Shown here piece after piece: positions 53,661 through 63,900 of a DNA stretch of 64,000 nucleotides. The notes beneath the pieces are model-generated. The model had not been told where the DNA came from. It was given only the letters and a program-made list of their open reading frames with translations, and made no database searches. How positions within the stretch are numbered: position 1 is the first letter of the stretch; every line of letters starts with the position of its first letter. The stretch covers positions 1 through 64,000 of the forward strand of contig NZ_AUBW01000026.1 in the NCBI RefSeq assembly GCF_000429445.1, given 5' to 3'. The translations under genes and the position numbers were made by a program. Origin of the DNA: Algoriphagus terrigena DSM 22685 (GTDB lineage Bacteria > Bacteroidota > Bacteroidia > Cytophagales > Cyclobacteriaceae).

Positions 53661-54143
53661 TTAGGTGAGTTTGCGGATGATTTCTTCTGACTCAGGAAAA
53701 AGCGGAAGCAAGTCGTCCGTTTTGAAAAGCTCAAAATCCCTGAAATCAAATCCCGGGGCGACGACACAGGAAACCAACGCGTAGCTGTCAGGTTCATCCA
53801 CAGAGCTACCAAATATCGTGTCGGCTTTGACCAAATGCTGCGGAGAAGTGCCTGAATGATCCACTTGCCCCAGCTTTAGAATTTCGTGCCCTTTTTCTCC
53901 CAATAGATGGATTGAAAGCGGGCTTCCCTCATGCCAGAACCAAAGCTCGTCACTTTTGATCCGATGAAAATGCGACACATCTTCCGAGCGCAATAAAAAG
54001 TAGATGGATGTCGCGAGGCTTCTTTCGCCGCTGGCGGTAGTCAGGTTTTCGGTAGATCGGTAGGTTTCTGCATAAAAGCCCCCCTCAGGATGGGCGACCA
54101 ATCCCATGATTTCGATCAATTCACTGATCCGCTGCTCGCTCAT
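53661..54143 (-). CDS. Cupin_5 (DUF985) family protein
   Basis: Start ATG 54143 overlaps the stop of wecB by four bases (ATGA), so the two are translationally coupled; a longer frame upstream lies inside wecB. The 160-residue protein has the DUF985 cupin pattern: MGLVAHPEGGFYAETYRS, SIYFLLRSEDVSHFHRIKSDELWFWHEGSPL with conserved His/Glu positions, and APGFDFRDFELF. The substrate is unknown. Coupling to wecB suggests a sugar-nucleotide or surface-polysaccharide role, by inference. Confidence 0.85.
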   Translation of the reverse strand: MSEQRISELIEIMGLVAHPEGGFYAETYRSTENLTTASGERSLATSIYFLLRSEDVSHFHRIKSDELWFWHEGSPLSIHLLGEKGHEILKLGQVDHSGTSPQHLVKADTIFGSSVDEPDSYALVSCVVAPGFDFRDFELFKTDDLLPLFPESEEIIRKLT

Positions 54144-55234
54144 GAGTACGATTTTACCAGGATCTCGACGATCCGCTCTGCGGTCTTGCCATCCCAAAGC
54201 GGAATGCCCTGATACTGTTTCCACTCACCTTTCATGATTTTGTCGAGGTAGGGCCTGAGTTTTTTGGGATCGGTGCCGACCAGTTCGTTGGTTCCCAGAT
54301 GGATGGTCTCGGCGCGCTCGGTATTGTCGCGGAGAGTCACACAGGGGACATTCATCACGGAGGCTTCTTCGGTTACCCCGCCAGAGTCTGTGATGACTCC
54401 TTTTGCATTTTTCACCAGATAGTTAAACTCCAGATAGCCCAAAGGCTCGCACATCAATAGATTGGGTGCCTGGATACCGATCGCCTGGAGGTTTTTGGCA
54501 GTCCGTGGATGCACCGGGAAGATGATCGGAAGGCCACCGGTTCCAGCAAGGATGGCATCAATCATATCTTTAAGCGACTGCTCTTGATCGACATTGGCCG
54601 GGCGGTGCATCGTCATCACGAAGTAGTTTCCCGCCTCTAAGTTTTCGAAAATTTTGCCTTCGGGTTTTTTGAAAAAAGGCATTTGCGCTTTGAGCGTATC
54701 GATCATTGTATTGCCCACGAAGTGGATTTTATCGTCAGGAAATCCGGCCGCTCGAAGGTTCGAGTTGGCGATTTCGGAGGTGGTAAAGAAGTGATCCGTG
54801 ATGCTGTCGGTCACCATGCGGTTGATTTCCTCTGGCATGGAAAGGTCTCCGGACCGGATTCCTCCCTCTACGTGAGCCACATCGATTTGAAGTTTTTTGG
54901 CGGCGATGGAGCAAGCCAAGGTGCTGGTGACGTCGCCGACTACGATGACCAGATCAGGGCGGTTTTCGATCAGTTCTTTTTCAAAAGCAACCATAATCGC
55001 CGCTGTTTGCTCTGCTTGAGTTCCCCCTCCTCCGCCAAGATTGGCATCAGGCTCGGGGATGTTGAGCTGCTCAAAAAAGTCTCCCGACATCTTCTTATCG
55101 TAATGTTGTCCGGTATGTACCAAGCGATAGCTCACGGCCACTCCGGCCTCTTGCTGCCGCTGGAAAGCGTGGATAATAGGGGCGATTTTCATGAAATTGG
55201 GTCTCGCTCCCGCAACGATTGTAAAGATGGGCAT
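54140..55234 (-). CDS. wecB: UDP-N-acetylglucosamine 2-epimerase (non-hydrolysing)
   Basis: Makes UDP-ManNAc from UDP-GlcNAc, a precursor of surface polysaccharides. ATG 55234 (MPIFTIVAGARPNF) is preferred over a GTG two codons upstream. The 364-residue protein shows GARPNFMKIAPI, LVHTGQHYD, VVGDVTSTLA, HVEGGIRSGD and, in the second half, HPR and EEASVMNVPCVTLRDNTERAET, the nucleotide-binding and catalytic segments of the family. It is co-expressed with a cupin_5 gene and lies near a Wzi-like gene. Confidence 0.95.
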   Translation of the reverse strand: MPIFTIVAGARPNFMKIAPIIHAFQRQQEAGVAVSYRLVHTGQHYDKKMSGDFFEQLNIPEPDANLGGGGGTQAEQTAAIMVAFEKELIENRPDLVIVVGDVTSTLACSIAAKKLQIDVAHVEGGIRSGDLSMPEEINRMVTDSITDHFFTTSEIANSNLRAAGFPDDKIHFVGNTMIDTLKAQMPFFKKPEGKIFENLEAGNYFVMTMHRPANVDQEQSLKDMIDAILAGTGGLPIIFPVHPRTAKNLQAIGIQAPNLLMCEPLGYLEFNYLVKNAKGVITDSGGVTEEASVMNVPCVTLRDNTERAETIHLGTNELVGTDPKKLRPYLDKIMKGEWKQYQGIPLWDGKTAERIVEILVKSYS

Positions 55235-55365
55235 CAGCACATTGGTTTATTTGGGCAAAAATAGCTAATCCAAACGGACGGAGAGCCCCTTTGTCCCAAT
55301 GATGCACAGCGTTTGGCTAAATTTTTGTTTCTTTGCCGAGGTGTTTTTTGAGTAAATCTTATTGA

Positions 55366-56031
55366 ATGAGAACGATTAGTTGGCGGAATTACCTGCAAGG
55401 TTGGGCGCTTTTTGGAATGGTTGGCTTCATGACTTCCTGCTTGCCTACCGCAGAGATGGAACAAGTAGTGTATTCAAACGATTTCTCGGATTTGGATCTC
55501 GCGGGATTTGAAAATGCGAGGCTGTTTGTGTTTCAAAGCGACACCGTGGTCGGGTACTATCACAATGAAGAAGTAGCGGTGACCATCCCAGATATTCCTG
55601 CGCACAATTATCTCAAGATTACCATCGATATACTGATTCACGATAGCTGGGATGGCAATCCAGATGATGGGCTAGGAGGTCCTGATATTTGGTACATGGG
55701 CTACGACGGCACGGAAGTGTTCCGAACGACCTTTTCCAACACTCCCTGTGTGTCTACATATTGCCTGTATCAATCCTACCCAAATGACTATTTCAGGCAG
55801 AATGTCCCAAGATCCGGTGCTGTCCAAACCAATTTGCCTGGACGGTGTCTCTTTTCATCATCGCCTAATTACACCACCAGATACAGTATTTCGAAGTTGA
55901 TTGAACATTCCAATCCAAGCGTGAGAGTATACATGGGAGATGAATTGACAGCAAACAATTCTCCTGACCCACTCTGCGATGAATCTTGGTCGATTGCCAA
56001 AGTTGAAGTTGAAGCCATCCAAACGAACTAA
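55366..56031 (+). CDS. Hypothetical lipoprotein, 221 aa
   Basis: ATG 55366 gives a signal region ending in lipobox MTSC (YLQGWALFGMVGFMTSC). The mature protein is about 195 residues, polar, with short beta strands and five or six cysteines, likely disulfide-bonded. No domain is recognised. It ends three bases before the Wzi-like gene, so the two probably form an operon, which suggests a link to capsule or outer-membrane assembly. Confidence 0.7.
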   Translation: MRTISWRNYLQGWALFGMVGFMTSCLPTAEMEQVVYSNDFSDLDLAGFENARLFVFQSDTVVGYYHNEEVAVTIPDIPAHNYLKITIDILIHDSWDGNPDDGLGGPDIWYMGYDGTEVFRTTFSNTPCVSTYCLYQSYPNDYFRQNVPRSGAVQTNLPGRCLFSSSPNYTTRYSISKLIEHSNPSVRVYMGDELTANNSPDPLCDESWSIAKVEVEAIQTN

Positions 56032-56034
56032 GGA

Positions 56035-57738
56035 ATGAAAAAGGCACTGCAATTTCTCTCGGCTTCGGTTTTTGTTTTTTTGGTTATGGGCTTCCATACC
56101 ATCGGTTTTTCACAGACAATACCGGTGGGTACGCCGGTATTGGACGAGTATCTGAGACGGCTTCAGCTGACGGGTCAGGTCGATTCCGCGTCTTCTTGGA
56201 TGATCCGTCCGATCTATCCCACCGAGGCATTTGGGATTGAAAATGGATTTGATCTTGACAGCTCGGTGGTCGATCTGGACGTTTCCAAGTTGCATGGCCG
56301 ATTCGGGAAAGACGGCAAGGGGAAGTTTTTGATGATGCCGGGTGTCTATAAGATGCAATACAATTCCACCTATGCTTTTGGTGTGAATGACGGCGCATTT
56401 ATTCCAAACCGGGGAATTCAGCAGATTTTTAGTCCGGGTATTTATGCAGAATACAAGAACTTCACGCTCCAATTCCAACCTGAGATTCTTCTGGCTCAAA
56501 ACAAAGATTACCTCGGATTTCCGATCGAGCACCAGTCGACAATCCTGTTTTATTACGAATACATGAACCGGATCGACATGCCGGAGCGCTTCGGGGACGG
56601 AGCCTTCAATCGCGTCTATCCGGGCCAATCTAGCTTGAGATTCAACTTGAAGGAATATTCCGTGGGGATTTCGACCGAAAATCTATGGTGGGGACCTGGG
56701 CGGAGAAACTCTCTGCTGCTGGGAAATAACGCTCCCGGATTTCTGCACCTCACGCTGAACACCCGAAAACCCGTCAAAACTGGGATTGGGTCTTTCGAAG
56801 GACAAGCGATTGCTGGTTTTTTGAAATCATCCGGTTATAAGCCGCCGTGGCCGGACTATTACTTCCAGCAAAACCCTGTCTACATTCCTCCACGCGAAGA
56901 TGGCAATCGGTATCTGTCCGGATTGATCCTTACTTACCAACCAAAGTGGGTGCCGGGCCTGTTTCTAGGCTATGGGTCTGTTAGCCATATGTACCGAGAA
57001 GATGTGTCGAGTATCGGAGACCTACTTCCTGTGTTCAACGGTAGAAAAGGCCCCTCCAACGTGGTTGATCCGATTGCAAACAAAAGGCAGCAGTTCAGTT
57101 CCGGGTATTTTCGATGGTTAAGTCCACAGGGACGCTTTGAGTTTTATGGGGAGTATGGAACCAGAGGCAATAGCCGGAAATTCGAAGATTTTATCACCAC
57201 CCCCGAGTCAGGAAGAGCATTTACATTCGGCTTTGCCCATCTGATCAATCTAAAGAAATCGGGTCGTTATCTCGAATTAAGTTCTGAGATGACCCTCTCG
57301 GGCCAGACGATTCGTGAGGATATCCGGCAATTGAGGACTTGGTATATTCACGATTATGTGCGGCATGGCTACACCCATCAGGGACAGGTGCTCGGGATCG
57401 GGAACGGTCCGGCATCCAACCAGCTGTTTGTTGGAGTTGCCTGGGTAGAGGGTTTGAAGAAAATCGGACTCCAGTTTGAGCGAATTGAATACAACAACGA
57501 TTTCTACTATTTCCGGTATGAGGCATCCAAAGACTGGAGAAACAAATATGTGGACTTGGTGTTTACCTTGGCACCGGAGTGGAAATTTGGAAGCTTTTTG
57601 CTCTCTGGAAAATTCCAGTACGTGAGTACCTTGAACTACAAATGGTACTTGGAAAATAGCCCCGACCAGTATTTTGTCCCTGGCTACGATCGTAAGAACT
57701 TTGTGGGGCAGATTGGATTGACTTATCTATTCAAATAA
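56035..57738 (+). CDS. Wzi-like capsule assembly outer-membrane protein
   Basis: A 567-residue protein with a signal peptide (ending GFSQ) and a predicted beta-barrel of about 18 strands ending in LTYLFK, with alternating aromatic residues. The GISTENLWWGPGRRNSLLLGNNAPGFLHL segment is typical of the capsule assembly Wzi family, where the barrel holds capsule polysaccharide on the cell surface. It follows a lipoprotein gene by three bases and lies beside wecB, consistent with surface polysaccharide biology. Confidence 0.8.
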   Translation: MKKALQFLSASVFVFLVMGFHTIGFSQTIPVGTPVLDEYLRRLQLTGQVDSASSWMIRPIYPTEAFGIENGFDLDSSVVDLDVSKLHGRFGKDGKGKFLMMPGVYKMQYNSTYAFGVNDGAFIPNRGIQQIFSPGIYAEYKNFTLQFQPEILLAQNKDYLGFPIEHQSTILFYYEYMNRIDMPERFGDGAFNRVYPGQSSLRFNLKEYSVGISTENLWWGPGRRNSLLLGNNAPGFLHLTLNTRKPVKTGIGSFEGQAIAGFLKSSGYKPPWPDYYFQQNPVYIPPREDGNRYLSGLILTYQPKWVPGLFLGYGSVSHMYREDVSSIGDLLPVFNGRKGPSNVVDPIANKRQQFSSGYFRWLSPQGRFEFYGEYGTRGNSRKFEDFITTPESGRAFTFGFAHLINLKKSGRYLELSSEMTLSGQTIREDIRQLRTWYIHDYVRHGYTHQGQVLGIGNGPASNQLFVGVAWVEGLKKIGLQFERIEYNNDFYYFRYEASKDWRNKYVDLVFTLAPEWKFGSFLLSGKFQYVSTLNYKWYLENSPDQYFVPGYDRKNFVGQIGLTYLFK

Positions 57739-57948
57739 TCTCCTTGCCCGGCCAGTCAGTCTGGAAATGAGCAGCGTGTGAAGTTTATTGGGTAATTCCT
57801 TCCTTTCCCACTTCGACAGTGGAGACCTTTGGACCTCTTTCAGCTTGAAGTCCATTTGGCTGCCTTGTTTGTCGAGTTGTGTTCCCGAACTAGTTGAAGT
57901 TAAAAAAGCCTCATCTTTGATGCCAAATCACAAAGTAGCGTTGTCCCT

Positions 57949-58464
57949 ATGAAAGCCGAAAAAAACACAGTAGTCGCTGTAGCCTATTCTCTCAAAGTCG
58001 ATGATGGAGAAAATGGTCAAGAGTTGTATGAATCAGTCCAAGAAGATTCCCCGTTTTACTTCCTGTTTGGTCACCAAAATGTACTTCCTAAGTTTGAAGA
58101 GGCGATTGCCGGCAAGGAAGCCGGAGACGTTTTTTCTGTAGCCATCGACTTTGAAAATGGCTATGGGGATTACGACGAAAACAAAAAGGTGATCATCCCA
58201 AAGACAAGTTTTAAAGAAGAGGGGAAAAAGAACAAAGACCTGCTCAAGGTGGGCAATGTGATCCCGATGCAGGACGATAAGGGAAATGAGATGCGGGGCG
58301 AAATCATCAAGGTCGATTATCTGGGCGTGCATATGGATTTCAATCCCCCGCTTGCAGGATACGACTTGGCTTTTGAAGGCAAGATCATCTCCATCCGCGA
58401 GGCGCAGCCTGTCGAGATCGAGCATGGGCATGTGCATGGACCGGACGGCCATCATCACCATTAA
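57949..58464 (+). CDS. slyD: FKBP-type peptidyl-prolyl isomerase SlyD
   Basis: A 171-residue cytoplasmic prolyl isomerase/chaperone. The FKBP domain has VAYSLKVDDGENGQELYES at the start, PFYFLFGHQNVLPKFEEAIAGKEAGD and FENGYGDYDENKKVIIP; an inserted IF domain (about residues 78-125) recognises unfolded chains. The C-terminus is His-rich (EHGHVHGPDGHHHH) and could bind nickel or other metals. It stands alone. Confidence 0.92.
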   Translation: MKAEKNTVVAVAYSLKVDDGENGQELYESVQEDSPFYFLFGHQNVLPKFEEAIAGKEAGDVFSVAIDFENGYGDYDENKKVIIPKTSFKEEGKKNKDLLKVGNVIPMQDDKGNEMRGEIIKVDYLGVHMDFNPPLAGYDLAFEGKIISIREAQPVEIEHGHVHGPDGHHHH

Positions 58465-58593
58465 TATTCTCCAGATTTTAGGCCGTGCAATAAATGCCCT
58501 GTTCATAGAATAGGGCATTTGTCGTATGGTGCCAGATAGGGAGCTTAGGTAGTTTTGACTTATTCATAAATCAAAAACCAAAGCTTTACTGTT

Positions 58594-59099
58594 ATGAGAA
58601 ATCTGATTGAAATTTTGGGAAAGGCAGCTCTTTTGGGCTTTTTTATTGCCTTCATGGCCTGCTCCAATGATGACGGGCAGGATGTGTCCGGAGGGAATGA
58701 GGTATTCACGGGCGACGTAGCCGGAGTAGGTACGATCGCGGCATCCAAAGACTACGACACGGTCTCGGGGACCAAGATTGCCGCAGGGGGAAACAACATA
58801 GTCGTACTCCAGGGAACCGACAACTCCGGCAAGGGCTTTATGATCCGGCTTTCGACTACAATGGTCCGGGCGAGTACACGCTGGGCTTTACCAACATCGC
58901 CAACTCCGCGACCTACATCGGTGGTACCGCGTTGGGCGAACAGTATTCCACCGCTTTCCAAGGAACTTCAGGAAAGATCACTGTGGATTCTGACGATGAC
59001 AAGCGCATCGAAGGCACCTTTGAGTTTGTCGGAAAAGTGAACAATACCTCCAGCGCTATGACGGTAACCAATGGATCGTTTAAGGTAAACCTGCAGTAA
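58594..59099 (+). pseudogene. DUF6252-like lipoprotein with a frameshift
   Basis: The frame starts at ATG 58594 with lipobox MACS-type signal (FIAFMAC) and reads DUF6252-like beta segments up to GFMIRL. It then continues out of frame; reading one frame over from 58851 gives FDYNGPGEYTLGFTNIANS..., ending SFKVNLQ-stop at 59097-59099, which is the expected C-terminal half. Adding one T to the three-T run at 58850-58852 would restore a 168-residue protein. It is a pseudogene or a homopolymer sequencing error. A -7 element (TAGTTTTG, 58550-58557) lies 36 bases upstream. Confidence 0.8.
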
Positions 59100-59221
59100 G
59101 CGGTTATTCCCCGGATCTGGGAGCGAAGTATGGTTAATTTTTTGAGATGGTGAGTTTCCGGATGACGTGGGTGATGACTCCAGAGATGTAGCCGGGCTTC
59201 CAAGAGATTGGAAGCCCGATT

Positions 59222-60052
59222 TCATTTTTTCAGTTCGTAGCCGTAGGTTTTGTAAGCCAAGTCAATGCTCAGCTCACGAAGGCTTAAAATCCGATCCGAA
59301 GGGTACAGCAAATACGCTTTGGATAACTGCTCAACGGCCTGACCGAAGGCCTGCGCGTTGAAATGAACGATAGCATCGTTATAATATTGAAGTCCAGCAA
59401 GCTGCGTCAGAGTTACTTTTCTGAATATCGTATTGTCGCTGTAATCTATCTCAGGCCCAGCTAGCCGTTGATTTACTGCTCTCAGCGTCGCAGACTCTTT
59501 GGGTTTGTATGCGTCGAGGTATTTTTCAACTTCAGACGGGGAAGTGATCATGCCGCCGACGGGAAGAGTGCTTTCCAAAACAATTTTTTCCCCCTCCAGA
59601 TTGACTGCGATAAAGACGTGATAGTCGGTTTCGATGATATCAAACTCGTATCCGTATCGCTCGAGTAGCATGCCCAAGGCCGCCGATCCGCTGACGCAAT
59701 CAAATTGTCCCTCGGAAAGCATCAAGTTAAAGGTGGAGTGTTGCTCGTACTTTTTGAAGAGCTTCTGGTGACTCTTCTGGAAGATTTGCCGGAGAAAATT
59801 GACGTCAGTCCCGCTTTTAGAGGCTTTGGAATCCAAGTCCTTGACCAAGACGGTCCATGCATCTTCAGAGACTATCTTGTCCGCTTGCACTGCCTGGAAG
59901 AGGTGAAAGGGATTTTCGTCCCCAGAGGTCCAGATGGCTTGCTCCTTTTGGGAATCAAAGGTCAGTTTTTCATACGCAAGCACGTCAGTCTGAGATCTGC
60001 CGATCTGGGCAAACCCCGTCATAATCAAGAGCATGAGTAGGACCTTTTTCAT
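59222..60052 (-). CDS. Secreted transglutaminase-like protein
   Basis: Start ATG 60052 gives a clean signal peptide (MKKVLLMLLIMTGFAQIGRSQ). The 276-residue protein has a transglutaminase-type core: Cys in EGQFDCVSGSAALGMLLERYG and His in ETDYHVFIAVNLEGEKIVLEST, the catalytic Cys-His pair, while the third residue is not certain. The C-terminal part (about 200-276) is helical and TPR-like (AQAFGQAVEQLSKAYLLYPSDRI). It may process peptides or cross-link in the periplasm, or act as a non-catalytic binder. Confidence 0.75.
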   Translation of the reverse strand: MKKVLLMLLIMTGFAQIGRSQTDVLAYEKLTFDSQKEQAIWTSGDENPFHLFQAVQADKIVSEDAWTVLVKDLDSKASKSGTDVNFLRQIFQKSHQKLFKKYEQHSTFNLMLSEGQFDCVSGSAALGMLLERYGYEFDIIETDYHVFIAVNLEGEKIVLESTLPVGGMITSPSEVEKYLDAYKPKESATLRAVNQRLAGPEIDYSDNTIFRKVTLTQLAGLQYYNDAIVHFNAQAFGQAVEQLSKAYLLYPSDRILSLRELSIDLAYKTYGYELKK

Positions 60053-60163
60053 CCCGAATGAAGCCAATGTTAACCAATTGATCCAAAGTTAACAATTTGG
60101 TAACATTGACAAAAAAAGGATGAAAAACTTAACATTGGGAGCGGTTTTCCAGTGGCAGTTTTC

Positions 60164-60215
60164 CCTTCGACTTCGCTCAGGGTGACAATGGTGTCAGCCT
60201 GAGCGGAGTCGAAGG
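60164..60215. repeat. Long intergenic palindrome (REP-like)
   Basis: Two 24-base arms, CCTTCGACTTCGCTCAGG... and its near complement (two mismatches), surround an ATGG loop. Similar GAC-TTCGCTCAGG palindromes are common between genes in many bacteria. It lies between the 3'-ends and starts of two minus-strand genes, upstream of the transglutaminase-like gene. Confidence 0.7.
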
Positions 60216-60342
60216 CGTTGTCAATGAGAAGGAAAGGAAGTTCAAAGAGATTGCTTCAGGGTTTTTGACTTCCTGCCAAGTGTTTGTCGTAGGGCCAACC
60301 CTTCGCAATGACGACAAACTGCGACTGAATACTGAAACCTGT

Positions 60343-60816
60343 TTACTCGTGATGATAGGGCTCGTTTCGCAGTATTGTGAATCCGCGATAAAGCTGCTCG
60401 ATAAAAAACGGGCGGATCATCTGATGCGAAAAAGTCATCTTGGAAATGGAAAGTTTACCATTTGCCCTGGCGTAAACTTCATCCGAAAAACCATACGGGC
60501 CCCCGATCACAAAGATCAACTGCTTCAGTCCTGCGTTCATCTTTTTCTGAAGGTATTCGGAGAATTCCATCGAGCTATAGCTCTTGCCTCGCTCATCTAA
60601 TAGGATCAAGTCGTCGGAAGCGATGACGTTTTTCATGATCAATTCTCCCTCTTTTTCTTTTTGAAGGACTTCGGAAAGCGACTTGGTGTTTTTCAGATCA
60701 GGGATAATTTCCAGCTCAAACTTGATGTAAAAATTCAGCCGCTTGCTGTACTCTTCAATCAGAGCGATAATGGCCTTGTTGTCTGTCTTGCCGACGACGA
60801 TCAGTTTGATAGTCAT
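60343..60816 (-). CDS. rlmH: 23S rRNA pseudouridine-1915 N3-methyltransferase RlmH
   Basis: Methylates pseudouridine 1915 in 23S rRNA. Start ATG 60816 gives MTIKLIVVGK and a length of 157 residues, the standard size; a TTG two codons upstream is unlikely. The SPOUT-fold landmarks are visible: LLDERGKSYSSMEFSEYL, the knot glycine region VIGGPYGFSDEV, and LSISKMTFSHQMIRPFFIEQLYRGFTILRNEPYHHE at the C-terminus, which holds the SAM and substrate site. Confidence 0.96.
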   Translation of the reverse strand: MTIKLIVVGKTDNKAIIALIEEYSKRLNFYIKFELEIIPDLKNTKSLSEVLQKEKEGELIMKNVIASDDLILLDERGKSYSSMEFSEYLQKKMNAGLKQLIFVIGGPYGFSDEVYARANGKLSISKMTFSHQMIRPFFIEQLYRGFTILRNEPYHHE

Positions 60817-60912
60817 GCACAAATCTAGGAAATAGAGGCCGTACTGTTTTCTCTTTCCAATCTCAGGGATAAAACTTACTTTCCTTTTTTGAACACTCTT
60901 GCCCCCCGATTT

Positions 60913-63900
60913 ATGAGAAAATCTATACTAGCGTTCGCTCTTTTTTGTGGAGCAAACCTCGGCTTTGCCCAGTCTTCCGCCCCGTATTTTGTCCTCGACC
61001 CCACGCTCACACCCGATGCAAAAGAGATCGTGTTCAGCTTCGAGGGAGACCTGTGGAAAGTGCCCGTATCGGGAGGGGCTTCGATGCGACTGACGGCCAT
61101 GGAGGGAATTGAGAGTCGACCAGCCGTCTCTCCTGACGGGAAATGGCTGGCATTCACCGCTGAGCAATACGGCAACAAAGACATCTTTCTGATGCCGATG
61201 GCCGGAGGCGAAATCCGCCAATTGACCTTCCACGAAGGAACCGATGAAGTGGAGTCCTGGAGCTGGGAAAGCGATCAGATTTACTTCACCTCCAACCGGT
61301 ACAACAACTTTGCGTCCTATGTGATTGGCTTGGACGGCGCAACGCCGAAGCGTCTTTTTCCGCACTATTTCAATACGGTCCACGGTGCGGTGGTGCAGCC
61401 AAAGACGGGCGAGATCTACTTTAATGAGACTTGGGAAAGTAAAAACTTTGCGCATCGCAAGCGCTACAAGGGCGAATACAATCCGGACATCCAATCCTAC
61501 AACCCGGCAACGAAGAAGTTCACGCAGTATACCGACTACGAGGGCAAGGACTTTGGAGCGACAATTGACGCGGCTGGAAATGTCTTTTTCCAGTCGGATG
61601 AAGCCAACGGCGAATACAATCTGTACACCATCAAAGGAGCGACAAAAACTGCTTTGACAGACTTTCCCACCTCGATCATGTGGCCAAAAGTCAGTGCCAA
61701 CGGAGAGAAGATCGTTTTCCGCAAGGACTATCAGATATTCGTCTATGATGTGGCTTCCGGCGCGACCACGCAGCCGAACATTTCCATCTATCAAAACCAA
61801 ACCTTGCAGAAGGAAATCAACCGGAACGTGGCCGGGAATATCTCCAATTTTGATGTTTCCCCTGACGGGAACAAGATGGCTTTTGTCTCGAGAGGTGTGC
61901 TTTTCATCTCGGATGTGAAAGGGAAATTCGTGCAACAGATCCCGACGGATCCCAAGGAAGCTGTGGAGGAAGTGAAGTGGCTGGCAGACAATAAAACGCT
62001 GATCTATTCCCGTACGGTGAAGGGCTATCACAATTGGTTTACGATCTCTGCGCAGAAGCCGGGCGAGGAAAAGCAGCTGACAGATGACAAGTTCAAGAAC
62101 CGGCTGCTGACGCTGAACAAGGAGCGGACCTTGGGTGTGTACATTGGCGGGCGCAATGAAGTCCGCGAGATTGATCTCAAGACGCTGGCCAGTAAGACAC
62201 TCGTGGAGGATGAGCTTTGGGGACTTTACACCCCAAATGCCTATCTCTCTCCAGACGACGAATATGTGGTGTTCAGCCCGATTCGCAATTTTGAGAGGGA
62301 AGTGATCGTCTATCACCGCGCTACCCAAAAAACGATCAACCTGACGGAGACCTTGGTGACCGAGACCGCACCGTATTGGTCGCCAGATGGCAAATACATC
62401 TACTTCGCATCCGACCGGACGCATGCGAGCTATCCCTATGGCACCACCGATGCGAATATTTATCGGATGAAGTTGGACAAGTTTGCGGCGCTTTTTGAGT
62501 CGGATAAGGTCGCGGAGCTTTTCAAAGAAGAACCCAAAGAAGATAAGGATAAAAAAGAGACCAAGGAGGAAAACCCTTCTGCTAAAGTAAAGATCACCCC
62601 TGGCGACTTGATGGATCGACTGGAGCTCGTGGGGCCGTCTTTTGGGCAGCAAGACAATCCGGTCGTCTTGCAGAAGGACGGGAAGACTTGGGTTTTCTAT
62701 GTGTCCAATCACGATCAGGGAGACTCAAAATTATGGAAGACGACCTTCGAGGATTTTGAGAAAACAAAGACCGAAAAGGTCGGTGATGATCGGGTTGGCG
62801 GTTTTGAACTCGTGCAGGCAAAGGACAAAGTTTATCTTTTAGCAGGTGGAAAAGTACACGCGCTGGATCCTGCTAGCAATAAAACCGAGGAGATCAAGAT
62901 CACTCAAGCCTTTGACAAGAAACTTGGGGACGAGTTTGAGCAGATGTATTACGAAGCTTGGGCAGGAATGGAGCAGAACTTCTATGACGGGGACTTTCAT
63001 GGGGAGAACTGGCAGGAATTGAGAGACCGCTATGCGGAATTTTTGCCATACGTGACCAGTCGGGAGAATCTCCGCACGATCTTCAACGACATGCTGGGCG
63101 AATTGAATACCTCGCATTTTGGCTTCAGTTCCTTTGGGGATGAGGAAAAGGCTTACTTCGGCACGCGCTCGATGAGCGCTGGGATTGTCTTTGAAGAGGA
63201 GAACCCCTTTACCGTAAACCGAATCCTGAAACACAGTTCTGCAGATCTTGAGCCAGCGCCGGTCATGCCGGGTGATGTCTTGACCGCAGTGAATGGGGTA
63301 AAGGTCGACACTACAAAAAACCGCGAGCAGTACTTTGCCGGGCCTACGATGGCCGAGGAATTGATCCTGACTTTTGACAGAAAGGGAACAGCCGTGACTT
63401 TAAAAGTCCACCCATCGACCTATTTCGCCATGAAAAACTTGCTATACGACGAGTGGATGGATACCAACGAAGCCTATGTGGATGAGAAGTCCGGCGACAA
63501 AATCTCCTACGTCCACATGAAAAACATGGGCGGCGGCGAACTCCAGCACTTCCTGGAATACATGGTGTCCAACAAAGCAGACCGGGAAGGCTTGATCCTC
63601 GATCTGCGCTACAATACCGGCGGCAATGTCCACGACCAGGTCCTCCAGTTCCTGAGTCAAAAGAGCTACCTCCAGTGGAAGTACCGCGACGGTAAGTTGA
63701 CAAATCAGCCCAATTTTTCTCCTTCGGATAAACCAATCGTACTACTGATCAACGAGCAATCGCTTTCGGACGCTGAGATGACCGCGCAGGGTTTCAAGCA
63801 TCTGGGACTGGGTACCATTGTCGGCACGGAGACCTACCGTTGGATAATCTTCACTTCCGGGCAGGGATTGGTTGACGGTTCCTTCTACCGACTTCCGGCA

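Noticed and set aside
60928-62712. 594-codon open frame on the minus strand
   Set aside because: Lies opposite the tricorn-type protease gene, whose plus-strand frame has a signal peptide, propeller repeats, PDZ and S41 motifs. The minus frame has no recognisable motif.
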